The position numbers and the translations under genes are program-made. From Heterocephalus glaber (lineage: Eukaryota > Chordata > Mammalia > Rodentia > Bathyergidae), in NCBI RefSeq assembly GCF_000247695.1, contig NW_004624785.1, positions 302,362 to 366,361 of the forward strand: a DNA stretch of 64,000 nt. Reading direction: 5' to 3'. Under the pieces are notes generated by a model, which did no database searches, was not told the origin of the DNA, and saw only the letters and a list, made by a program, of their open reading frames with translations. Positions 53,114 to 62,712 of the stretch are shown here, in pieces (position 1 is the stretch's first letter; each line of letters opens with the position of its first letter).

Positions 53114-53579
53114 GTGCCTTCAAAAGCTAAATTTCCACAAAGCTACTGGTTAGCAGGTAACTTCATTCTACATATTCAATACCTACTGCTAACCACAATT
53201 CACCTCTTCAGTAGATATTTCAAAAGGCACCACAGATGCATTATTAGTAAACATCAATCTCACGTATCTGGTCCATTAACTATTAATATAGTTATAAGTA
53301 AAATAAACATTGGTAGATTCAAAGTTCTCAAATTAAACGCTTTAGACACTGGAATACTAAGAGTACCACCACATATCTGCTGCTAGGTATATAATCTGTC
53401 ATCTTCAACACAATTTCCTTTTTTGAGGAGAGGAACATGCAAATGGTCATTCTTTTTTACTTATTATTTATGTTATCCACATTTTGTCTGCCCCATATCC
53501 CTTCTTTTTGCTCCCGTCTAACTCCAAGTGACTACAAAAGTCACTTGCCTTAATATGAAACATAAGTTATAAAGAATAT

Positions 53580-53770
53580 TTGCGATTCATATCACAAAAG
53601 GTTATTCCTTTTAATATATAAAGGGCTCCTAGAATTCAAGATAAAGATCAACAACCTAACAGAAAATGGGGCAAAGGAACAAACATTTCACAGAAAAATA
53701 CAAATGACTCTTAAACATATGAAAAATTGTTCATCTCAAACATAATAAGTGACAAATTAATCTGGCAGAC
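53580..53770 (+). mobile_element. Short L1 ORF2 fragment
   Basis: CTAACAGAAAATGGGGCAAA, ACATTTCACAGAAAAATACA and CTCTTAAACATATGAAAAAT are a decayed form of the L1 ORF2 3' region, sense strand. Confidence 0.6.
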
Positions 53771-53949
53771 ATTGGCAGATTTTACTTCATTAGAATTCTT
53801 ACCATTTAAACACCTACCAGTAGTACATATGAAAGTTAACAGTTCTACACAGCTTCACAAATACAATAAAGCACCAACTTTTGCATTTCTGCTAATGTGA
53901 CAGTTGAGGAATGTTACCCCAATACAGTTTTAAATATACAATTACCCTT

Positions 53950-54215
53950 TGCTATAGTTTGGATCTCAAATTATCAAAGGCCTATGTGTTGGTGGCTTGG
54001 TTATCAGCCTATGGCACTAGTAAGAAGTGGTAGAACTTTGATAGTGGGGTCCTTGGGGGTGTGCACTTGAAGGGGACTATGGGACCCTGGCCTCTTCCTC
54101 TTTTCTTTCACTTGCTGGCCCTAGGGTGAACCCCAGGGTTTTGCTTTACCATGCATGCACTCCCACCATGACGTGCTGACATGCCACAGGAATGCCTAGT
54201 CAAAAATGTTTTCTA
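53950..54215 (+). mobile_element. MaLR-like LTR fragment
   Basis: TGCTATAGTTTGGATCTCAA, CTTGGGGGTGTGCACTTGAA and CTGGCCTCTTCCTC-type blocks resemble a second, older MaLR-class LTR. The 3' end is lost at a young ID-like insertion. Confidence 0.55.
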
Positions 54216-54295
54216 AATTGGGGTTAGGGTTGCCTAAGTGTGAGGCCATGGGTTTGATCCCCGGCACTACCAGGGGAAAAAATGAAAAAGAAAAG
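54216..54295 (+). mobile_element. ID-like SINE
   Basis: GGGGTTAGGGTTGCCTAAGT to GGTTTGATCCCCGGCACTAC; the A box is damaged. Confidence 0.75.
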
Positions 54296-55080
54296 AAATT
54301 TAAAGCACTGTCTTGCATAAGCTAGGATGCTCAGAATTATGTTGAAAACATCAAAATATGTAAGAATACTTCCCTGGTTATAACAAAGCAAAAAAATTCC
54401 TGAGCTTAATTCAAAACCAAATTAGAAGACCATCAGAAGCCATACTAAAGGCTACATAAATGGTTAAACTATCTTCCAAGAGTTCCCATTCTGAGAGTAA
54501 TGTTAATTTCATTGTACACAGATGCGCCATATATACTGTACTGCACACTTTTACAATGAAGGCAGTGTAATGAAGTTAACACAGTCCCACCAGCCTGAAC
54601 CACCAGAGGTACATGCACAACTGTCCCATCGGGTGGCTTGGGACTGTCATGCATGTACAGCCCCATCAAGAACATGTCAAAGCGGGAAAGTTTAAAATTG
54701 TTCCTCTTCCCCTGCCACAGATTGTGAAAATAGTTTTAAAAGTACCCTTCAAAATGTTATGCATTTAATATGTGTTTGCACATACACATGCACACAATTA
54801 TTCAAAAACAAATACACAGAACCAGTTAGAACCACACCATACACAAGTCTATCTACACTTCATCTTTTGTCTGATCTTCGGACTCATATCAGTACACCTA
54901 CCTGTTGTTTATTACAGCTGGAAGGTTACTAATCTACTCCCAACTTGCAGACAAAACTTAACTGTAGCTAAGAAAATAACCTTAACCCCATCCCCAAATT
55001 AAGAGAGTTGTATTGTTTTTCCTGATAATAACTACATGTTTACTGTCGGAAAAAAAAGTATATATAAAAAAGTTGAACAG

Positions 55081-55169
55081 CGGGCCAGGGATTTAGCTCA
55101 GTGGTTCTGCCACCTACCTCGAAAGCACAAGAACCCGAATTCGATCCCCGGTACCAAACAAACAAACAG
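55081..55169 (+). mobile_element. tRNA-derived SINE
   Basis: GGGATTTAGCTCAGTGGTTC to CCCCGGTACCAAACAAACA. The flanks carry AGTTGAA on both sides. Confidence 0.92.
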
Positions 55170-55324
55170 TTGAAGAGCAAAGAGTACCCAAATCCCAAAG
55201 TCAACTAGTAGAAACTTACTCTCAGTAACAATAGGTGTCTCTCACTTGCTCACCAGCACTGTGTATTGACAATGTGGTTCATTCTTCCCAAAGGGGTGGG
55301 GGTGTAATCACTGGCAACCTAGAG

Positions 55325-55500
55325 ATTCTGAGCTGGTTTTGGATCCAGACACAGGGGTTCAAATCCACATTCCATCAGTCTTGAAAACTTGGCCCAACTC
55401 CTTAACTACATGTCTTAAATTCCTCAAGAATAAGGTAAAGATAACAGCATGTGTCTTATGACATGAATGAGAAATGAAGTAATAAAAATAAAGCACAGGG
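55325..55500 (+). mobile_element. MIR-like SINE
   Basis: GGTTCAAATCCACATTCCAT, CTTGGCCCAACTCCTTAACT and a MIR-like 3' part. Confidence 0.65.
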
Positions 55501-55544
55501 AAAACTGAGTGGCACAGAAGGCAAATAAACGCTAGTGACTGTGA

Positions 55545-56165
55545 CCTTTGACTCTTTTGAACATTATATATGTGAGGTTTAAAATAATTTATTACAGTAA
55601 AAGACACATTGCCATGAGTCCCACTTAAAATACTCCCTCTTACTTTCAACACACTTATCCCACCAGGCTTGGCCACTTTCTGAAGCAGTCCTGAAAGCTC
55701 TCTTTCTTGAGTGTCTTTATAAGGTATGATAAAAAATGCAGTGAATGCTGCTGCCTAGTGCCATCCAACAGAGTGGCAGGCTTATAAAAATGTTGTGTGT
55801 CTTCATGCATCTTATTCACCAGATCTGGCACCATGTATCTTCTGGCTCCTCCCCAAAGTAAAAAGGACCACAAAAGGTAAACATTTGAATGGATTCAGCA
55901 AATTGAGGCACCTTTGACAGTGCAACTAAAGACATTCACACAAGAGAATTTCCAGAGCTGCTTCAGAAAGTGTCAGGATCAATGAAATAAATGTGCTTGA
56001 AGTAAGGGAGAATGTTTAGTGTTGTTCAGGATCAATAGCAATGAGTCTTTTACTCTCATAAGAATTTTATTTATTTATTTTTTCTCATAAGAATTTTAAA
56101 GTCTAGACATTCACTGTAGTTTTCAATCACAACTCATACATTCTGCCTGTGATGAAAATGGTGTT
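55545..56165 (-). mobile_element. Third copy of the mariner-derived palindromic element, inverted
   Basis: Opposite orientation to the copy at 28265. Its two arms (about 55560-55730 and 55940-56130) are inverted repeats of each other through GCTTCAGAAAGTG and TCTTTTACT. The centre (55790-55870) complements the TTTACTTTGGGGAAGAGCCAG-type block. A small local duplication of TCTCATAAGAATTTTA occurs at 56077-56099. Confidence 0.55.
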
Positions 56166-56762
56166 ACATACTGTAAAACTACTTCTTCTTTCCAGACCAT
56201 CAAGGGTTCTGGAACTAACGTGAGGATTCAAAGGAAAGTGGAATACCAGCTAATGATTCCCAAAGAATACTTCACAGAACTGCAAAGAAACCAGATCCAA
56301 CCAACCAAGCAGGGGGGTCAGGCAGACCCACCCAGTCGTGTTGTGTGGCCTATGGAGCCCGACTGCCCAGGCAGCAACAGCAGGGCTGTGGGCAGTGGTC
56401 TTGGATGGGCTGGTTCTCATGGAGCTGAAAGCAGGAGCCATCCCCAGATTCAAGCCACAACAGGTAAGTGGCAGGTCCCAGAGAGTGTGGCTCTCTTCAG
56501 TTGACTGGGGAACCAATATCTCTCACACTCTCATGCATGAGACAATGCAGGTTTATTTGTATCTCACTGACCACTCTGACAGGAACCAAAACAAAATGTT
56601 TTTGTATATTTGTTTATGTATGTATTCATTTAAGTGTGCGTGTGTGTGTAAGACATTGAGGTAAAGTAATATCATCCTTTGGAAGATGTCATAGATTTTT
56701 CCAGCAAAGAAAATCCAGAATAATCGAAACAACCACTTCTACCAACACAAAACCCGTGGAAG

Positions 56763-56792
56763 GTGCTCGCTTTGGCAGCACATATAATAAAA
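56763..56792 (+). pseudogene. U6 snRNA 5'-end fragment
   Basis: GTGCTCGCTTTGGCAGCACA and the following TATAATAAAA match the first 30 or so bases of U6 snRNA with about two differences. After that the match is lost or very weak. A functional U6 gene is excluded: the rest of the RNA is not there, and I saw no upstream snRNA promoter elements. Confidence 0.75.
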
Positions 56793-57532
56793 CTCATGGA
56801 AGTATAATAAAAGGGAAGAAATCAAAAGGATTTTAAAGGTAAGGGGAAAGCATAAAACCTCAGAAGCAGAAAATAAAAGTTAAATTTAAATAAGACAACT
56901 TTTCAATGAAGAGAGAATACACATCCTATATGCTAGCAGTGTGAGACACACTGGGATCTGTGCACCTGGATACATGTGTCTTGGTAGGGATGATATGGCA
57001 AGGCTGACAAGAGCCTTCAGGAAATCCTCCCACCCCAACTGTTTGAAAAAATACTCTAATAATGAAAAATCTAACAGGAGACCAATCTGTAAATAAACTG
57101 ACCATTTCAATGGTTTCCCTGTAAATAATAAGTTGCTTACATATTGATTAAAATATATATATAATCGGGGGATATTCACATTAGCAATAAAAAAAGCAGA
57201 AGTGGTAACCAAATTATGCAGAATCATGTAGAAAGTAGTTATCAATAAATCGTACTGTACTCCTGTACACGAAGTAAAGATGTCATGTGTGAACATGCTG
57301 CAGTTCACCAAAGTCTCAAGGGGATGTTTGTGAAGAAATTACGAATAAACTCTACCCAAATGCACCCTTCTCCACTTACAAATGGGCACCTAAAGTGGGA
57401 TATGGTTGCACACACCTGTGATCCCAGTACTCTGAGAGGCTGAGGCAGGAAGATCACAAATTCAAGGCCAGCCTTGGTAGTTTGGGGACTTAGCAAGACC
57501 TTGTCTCAAAATACAAAAATAAAAAGGGGTAG

Positions 57533-57537
57533 GGATG
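57533..57537 (+). repeat. 5-bp target duplication, left (LTR 57538)
   Basis: GGATG, repeated at 57946-57950 on the other side of the LTR. Confidence 0.9.
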
Positions 57538-57945
57538 TGTCAGGTAAAAGGGCCGAAGACCAAGACCAGACCAGGCCACAACAAGCCTTTATTAGGGGAA
57601 TAGATCTGCCGGGGCTGTCTCTGAACAAAGGAGAGACAAAAGCAATATGGCTGGGGCAGGGAGAGTCTTTTATAGAGACTGGGGTGGGGCTTGTAGGGGC
57701 TGAGGCGGGGTTGAGTGAGGTAGTGACTAGGGAATGGAGGAGCCGGTGATGTCACTAGGTGGTAGGAGGTGAGCGAGTATTAGGTTACTGTCTAGGTGGG
57801 AACAGGGGCATGCTGGGAAGAAGGGTTTGTTCTTTGGTGGGAGCAACCATCTTGGCATGATGTCACACAGGGGAGGGGGCAAGGCACCATAGGAAGAGGG
57901 CAGCTACTATACATAATAGCTGCTGAGGTGGTGGGAGACCTATCA
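57538..57945 (-). mobile_element. Solo LTR of an endogenous retrovirus, inserted in a B1-dID SINE
   Basis: A 408-bp unit with TG...CA ends read on the minus strand: it starts TGATAGGTCTCCCAC and ends TTTTACCTGACA. It is flanked by the perfect 5-bp duplication GGATG (57533-57537 and 57946-57950). On the minus strand it has a TATA-like CTATAAAAG and an AATAAA signal. There are no internal retroviral genes, so it is a solo LTR left by LTR-LTR recombination. The target is the ID half of a B1-dID SINE, whose two pieces lie on either side. The family name is unknown to me; the 5-bp duplication separates it from typical 4-bp and 6-bp groups. Confidence 0.92.
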
Positions 57946-57950
57946 GGATG
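57946..57950 (+). repeat. 5-bp target duplication, right (LTR 57538)
   Basis: GGATG. Joining it to the left flank restores GGGATGTAGCTCAGTG, the normal ID-half A box. Confidence 0.9.
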
Positions 57951-58065
57951 TAGCTCAGTGGGAAGGCTATGGGTCCATTTCCCAGTACTTCCAAAACAAC
58001 AACAAATAAACAAAGCACCTGAAATAAACTGTGACTTGAGAAATTAAAACAACAACAACAAAAAA

Positions 58066-58200
58066 CTACTTCTACCAAGCACTGCCACTGAGCTACATCC
58101 CCAGCCCATAATGGCCTTTTATTAATTTATTTTTCATTGTGCTGCTGGGGATCAGACCCAGGGCCTTGCCCATGGTAGACAAGTGCTCTACCACTATGCT
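58066..58200 (-). mobile_element. Two old ID-like pieces, same orientation
   Basis: CACTGAGCTACATCCCCAGC (58085-58105) is the head-side complement of one copy. GCTGGGGATCAGACCCAGGG to GCTCTACCACTATGCTAC (58143-58200) is a second copy. Confidence 0.72.
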
Positions 58201-59882
58201 ACTACTTTCAATCCCATAAACGAACGTCATGCCTCTTCCTCTGGATCTGTATGTATGTGCATCTTCTCTCTTACTTCACTTGACTATACCCTACTTACTG
58301 TCCAGCTTCCAGCTTATATTTCATGTGTGGGAATCATTCTACAACCTCCAAAATCTGGCATATCTCCCTTTCCCTCAACACACCACCTTAGAACACTATA
58401 CTTTCCCTATCACTTTCTGTATACTGCATTATTACTGTTTATTTACATTGCTTATTTAAGTTCTCTTTCTATCTTGCGCAGCACAGTACCTGACACAGGA
58501 GCCACACAAATATTTGTTAAAGGACTGAATTATTAATCCATTTGCCACACTGCACAATGCCTACTATCTAGTAAGTGCTTAGATAGTTCAACCTAATGAA
58601 CTCATTGCCACTTCCAAATAAACCAAATCTTACTAATTCAAAGTACAGAAAATGCACTGGAGATGAAAAATATTTCATCTAGGTTTAATGTCCCTGTAAG
58701 TCCTTTTGGATCTGTTTAAAGAATTTAAATTACATACTTTCTATCAAAGTATGCAAGAACATTACTGAAATGAAATGTACAGATTTTAAAAATTAAACTA
58801 CTCAAAATGATACTTCTGCTCAAGGCCAACTACATGAATGCACATGCAACCACTTACCTAAGGAATACAGTCTCTGTTTTATATAATTCTTGGACTAAGA
58901 CCAGTCTTCTTAGCTATAACTTATTTTATCAGTCATTCCTGCTTAAAACAATTTCTCTCCTAGATTCATGTGGGTAAACCACTGACCTACAGCTGGTTTA
59001 TACTGCATCACAACTGTAAGGTTAGATATAAGACTGCCAAAGAGAAGATATAAAAATAAAATATAATTTGACTAATTCAAGTTCACAAAAAAAAAAAAAT
59101 GGAAGAATCAATCAGATGTGGTTAAAGGAAGAGATTTTGACCAAACAGCAACTCAACAAGGGGTAAAAGATTACAAAGTGAGGGCTCATTGCATGCAAAG
59201 ACAACAAAGCCCAAAGACAAGACCTTTGACAGGGTGGGGCCTTCCCAGACACCTATGCAGCCAGACATGTGAACCCTGATGAGATTTTTTGCTAGACCCT
59301 CTTTTCCCCTTCCAGCCAGCAACCTGATTTGAGGTACAGTGACCAAGAAATACAAGTGGAATCTGAATCGAGTTTTTCACCCATACCTTCTACGATGACA
59401 GCAACCATTATGGAGCCTATCGTACGCTGCCTCTGTAACTTCCTCCTGCCACTAATCTTTCATCCATTCAACTCTGTGCACTATTGTGAGAAGCTCTCAT
59501 GACAAGGCTGAGTCACCATCTCACACATTAAAAACTATTAATGATTCCCTTACCTAGGATCAAGTTCAAATGCATTTCTCTTGCATCAAGATCCTCCACA
59601 GTCTAACACCACACTGAAAATCCAGCACTATCTCCCCTCCACAATGGCAAATCCCCTCCCAGATAACTCTCTTCTCTTGCCCAGTAAAATGTCATGGGAA
59701 TAAACACTATGGCAGTATTTGTGCCCCTTCTTCCTTCTTTACTGCACAGCCACCCCCATTTTCTTAATCCATCCCTCTCTACTGTGAGTCAGGGAGGGTA
59801 ACTCCACATCCAGCTCCAAGGAGAGATCTAAAGTGCTTAGCTAAGGGCGCAATTTGTTACGGGGATAGGTAAGACAATTCTT

Positions 59883-59950
59883 AATTTTTTTGTTTTGGTG
59901 GTACTGGAGATTGAATGCATGGCCTTTGCGCTAAAATCTCTAGGTCTATT
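59883..59950 (-). mobile_element. Partial tRNA/ID-like SINE
   Basis: GTGGTACTGGAGATTGAATG, GGCCTTTGCGCTAAAATCTC, with the middle deleted. Confidence 0.65.
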
Positions 59951-60229
59951 ACCCCTATGGTTACAACGCCTATGGCAGAGAGGTTTTCAATTAACACAGG
60001 CAGAGTCATAAAAATGCCAAATGGTAAGAGTTTTAAAAGCACTGTCCTCATCTTAATGGATATTACAAACATTAATACAGCAAACTTAATTTAGGATATG
60101 CTTATATACCAACAGACCAAATACTTTAAAATAGTAAGGATTTATTAATATTTTAAGTATGATATTTCTTAATTTTTAAGTATGGTAATAGGAATTGTGA
60201 TCGTGTCTTTTAATAATTCTAGTTTTGGA

Positions 60230-60425
60230 TCTATACTGAAATATTTACCATGAAATAATGACTGGAATTTGCTTCAAAATAGAGAATGTAATGATGAGGG
60301 AGCTGGGTTAGAGGAGATGAATTTGGCTGGGAGTTGATCATTGTTAAGGCTGGTGAAAGGTTCACTGTACTCTTCCACTTTTGACTATATTTGCAATTTT
60401 TATAACTAGCTAAAAAACTGAATTA
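60230..60425 (+). repeat. Old interspersed repeat, unclassified (copy 2)
   Basis: GGAATTTGCTTCAAAATAGA, TTTGGCTGGGAGTTGATCAT and CTATATTTGCAATTTTTATA, paralogous to 48343-48555. Confidence 0.5.
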
Positions 60426-60466
60426 TGCTGAAGTGTTTAGATAAGATCTTAAAAACTCAGACATGA

Positions 60467-60592
60467 GCCAGGCGTGGTGGTGCAAGTCTATAATACCAGC
60501 ACTTGGAAAGCTGAGGCAGGAGGATTGCTGCAAGTTCAAGGCCAGCCTGGGCTACATAGTGAGATCCTGTTTTAAAAACAAAACAAAAAAAC
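60467..60592 (+). mobile_element. B1-like SINE
   Basis: CCAGGCGTGGTGGTGCAAGT, GCAAGTTCAAGGCCAGCCTG and TAGTGAGATCCTG, ending in an A-rich tail. Confidence 0.9.
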
Positions 60593-61929
60593 CAAAAAAC
60601 CCCCCTCAGACACGGAGTTTTCAAACACAAATAATACGAAGTCCCACTAATGTATTTTGTGTAAAGAAAGTCACTGAATGGATTCAGGGAAGAATAAAGA
60701 TTCTTTGAATCTTAAATTCCTAAACCAAGATGATGCCACTTCTTCTAAACCCACTTGTCAGTATTCCAAACGCTTCTTACACTGCTCTCCTGGAAACTGT
60801 TGAGGCGTCAGGGATACACTAGAAATGATCAAGCAGTGATCCTCATCAGAAGAGGAATGCAGCCAGACCTAATTGGTTATAAATGGTTTCCTATCAGCCT
60901 GAAATCTGGCAGTCTGGAAATTGTTAACTTCTTGTCTGGGTGGACACCAGTCAGGTAATGGAGTAATGATGACCTGAGGTTTAGCATGAAGGGGTAAATG
61001 GTCTGATGGGCTGTATATATTTATTTTCAATATGTCCAGGAGGCATGATCTGAAAATTTCTATGAGATAGAATCCCAACTCTAATTATGTTAGAGATTTC
61101 TTTATTTCTTTAAAAAAATTTAAACTGATTTGACTGGGTTATTCCTAGTGTATAAAAGGATAATCTATCAGTCTTTGAAGGTCTCTCACTGACTAGCTTA
61201 AATGGAGCACAGGATTTTCCTAGTGTGACTTTAATAAGATACAATCAATTAAATTTTAAAGGGGGATACAATAATATTTAAATACAGTATCAAAGTGAAC
61301 AGAGTATTAACTTCCTGCAGTTACCTTTGGCCAATAAAGACACACAAGGAATGAAGGAAGAGGAGAGATGAAGGGAGAAAAGAATCAATCATGTGGGGAG
61401 TGGTGAAAACCCTCTGATGGTTTCGAATTTCCAAGTCAATGCCCAAACCCCTATCGTGGCCTACAACTCCCTACTGACCTGGCCCCCATTCTCAGCCTCC
61501 TCTCAGGCCCTGGCCCAGTGTGTACCACCCTGTCAGGGGAATGCTCACTTCTTAGAAAGCCAAGACAGGCTAACTCCTTCCTTCAGGTCTCCCTCTATCT
61601 GTCAGTTCCCCCTGAGGCTTCCTCAGCCACCACATCTAATGCTGTGTGCGCCCGACCCCTGAATCCATTCCTCCTCCCAGCCGCTCTCCTTAGTGACCTT
61701 ATTTATCAGCCTTCTTCCTCTACTATAACATAGCAGGGATTTTTGCCTAATGGCTTGGGCTTCAAAAATGATTTTCTTCAATGCTATATTCCTAACACTT
61801 CGACAGTTTCTGGCCCAGGGCAGATATGTCACAAATTTACTGAAAGAACAAAAATGATGATCAAACACTGTGAGGACCCAAAGAAATTTGTTATCTGTGA
61901 ACTTGGTATATGGTTCTAGTTTAGATATA

Positions 61930-61934
61930 GATAT
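61930..61934 (+). repeat. 5-bp target duplication, left (LTR 61935)
   Basis: GATAT, repeated at 62342-62346. Confidence 0.9.
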
Positions 61935-62341
61935 TGATAAGTCTCCCACTACCTCAGCAGCTATTATGTATCGTAGCTGCCCTCTTCCTATTGTGCCTTG
62001 CCCCCGCCCCTGTGTGACATTATGCCAAGATGGTTGCTCCCACCAAAGAACAAACCTTTCTTTCCAGCATGCCCCTGTTCCCGCCTAGAGAATAACCTAA
62101 TACTCACTCACCTCCTACCACCTAGTGACATCACCAGCTCCTCCATTCCCTAGTCACTACCTCATTCAACCCTGCCTCAGCCCCTACAAACCCCACCCCA
62201 GTCTCTATAAAAGACTCTCCCTGCCCCAGCCATATTGCTTTTGTCTCTCCTTTGTTCAGAGACAGCCCAGTAGATCTATTCCCCTAATAAAGGCTTGTTG
62301 TGGCCTGGTCTGGTCTTGGTTTTTGGCCCTTTTACCTGACA
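61935..62341 (+). mobile_element. Second solo LTR of the same family, opposite orientation
   Basis: A 407-bp unit starting TGATAAGTCTCCCAC and ending TTTTACCTGACA, with the perfect 5-bp duplication GATAT at 61930-61934 and 62342-62346. TATAAAA is at about 62206 and AATAAA at about 62286, so promoter and poly(A) signal are roughly 80 bp apart. Hand alignment to the copy at 57538 gives about 20 substitutions and one single-base indel over the full length (about 5%). The copies lie about 4 kb apart as an inverted pair. Open frames across it are incidental. Confidence 0.93.
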
Positions 62342-62346
62342 GATAT
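62342..62346 (+). repeat. 5-bp target duplication, right (LTR 61935)
   Basis: GATAT, repeated at 61930-61934. Confidence 0.9.
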
Positions 62347-62387
62347 AAGGAGGTTTGTGCTTGTTGTCAATAAATTTTCATGAACTG

Positions 62388-62478
62388 GGCATGTGTGGTG
62401 CTGTTTGCAATGCGGGAGCATCAAACCTGAGGCCTGGATCAAGCCAAGCACATCACTAATACTGAGATACATTCCCAC
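62388..62478 (-). mobile_element. Degraded ID-like SINE
   Basis: GGAGCATCAAACCTGAGGCC to ACTGAGATACATTCCCACCC is a decayed complement of an ID body, lying a few bases beyond the second solo LTR. Confidence 0.55.
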
Positions 62479-62508
62479 CCCAAGTGTTTAGTTATTTTTA
62501 AAAGTTAA

Positions 62509-62712
62509 AAGCCAAGTGTAGTGGCCTATCCCTGTAACCTCACCTACTCAGGAGGTTGAGGCAGGAGGATCAAAAGTTGGAGGCTAGCCTGGAGAACTTA
62601 GCAAGAACCTATCTTAAAAAAAAAAAAAAAAAAGTTAAAAGAAAGGCTGGGATGCAGCTCAGTGGTGGAGCACTCGCCTGGTACTTGTGAGGCCCTGACT
62701 GAGTTAAACCAC
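62509..62712 (+). mobile_element. B1-dID dimeric SINE
   Basis: GTGTAGTGGCCTATCCCTGT to ACCTATCTT(A)n, then GGCTGGGATGCAGCTCAGTG. The usual tail of the ID half is lost after AGGCCCTGAC. Confidence 0.87.

Larger units (their letters stand above)
57390..58003 (+). mobile_element. B1-dID SINE split by a solo LTR
   Basis: The B1 half (GGGATATGGTTGCACACACC to CCTTGTCTCAAAATAC) and the first bases of the ID half (GGGTAGGGATG) lie below the LTR. The rest of the ID half (TAGCTCAGTGGGAAGGCTAT to TTCCCAGTACTTCC) lies above it. Confidence 0.92.

Noticed and set aside
54221..54232. Telomere-like GGGGTTAGGGTT
   Set aside because: Only about two units, within the head of a damaged ID-like SINE.
56886..57311. 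141-codon minus-strand open frame
   Set aside because: No family similarity that I recognise, AT-rich, no splice-site or conservation support within the window; likely chance.
57474..58047. Open frames within the solo LTRs (also 61870-62373)
   Set aside because: The frames follow a GC-rich LTR with no internal genes; both strands are open by composition.
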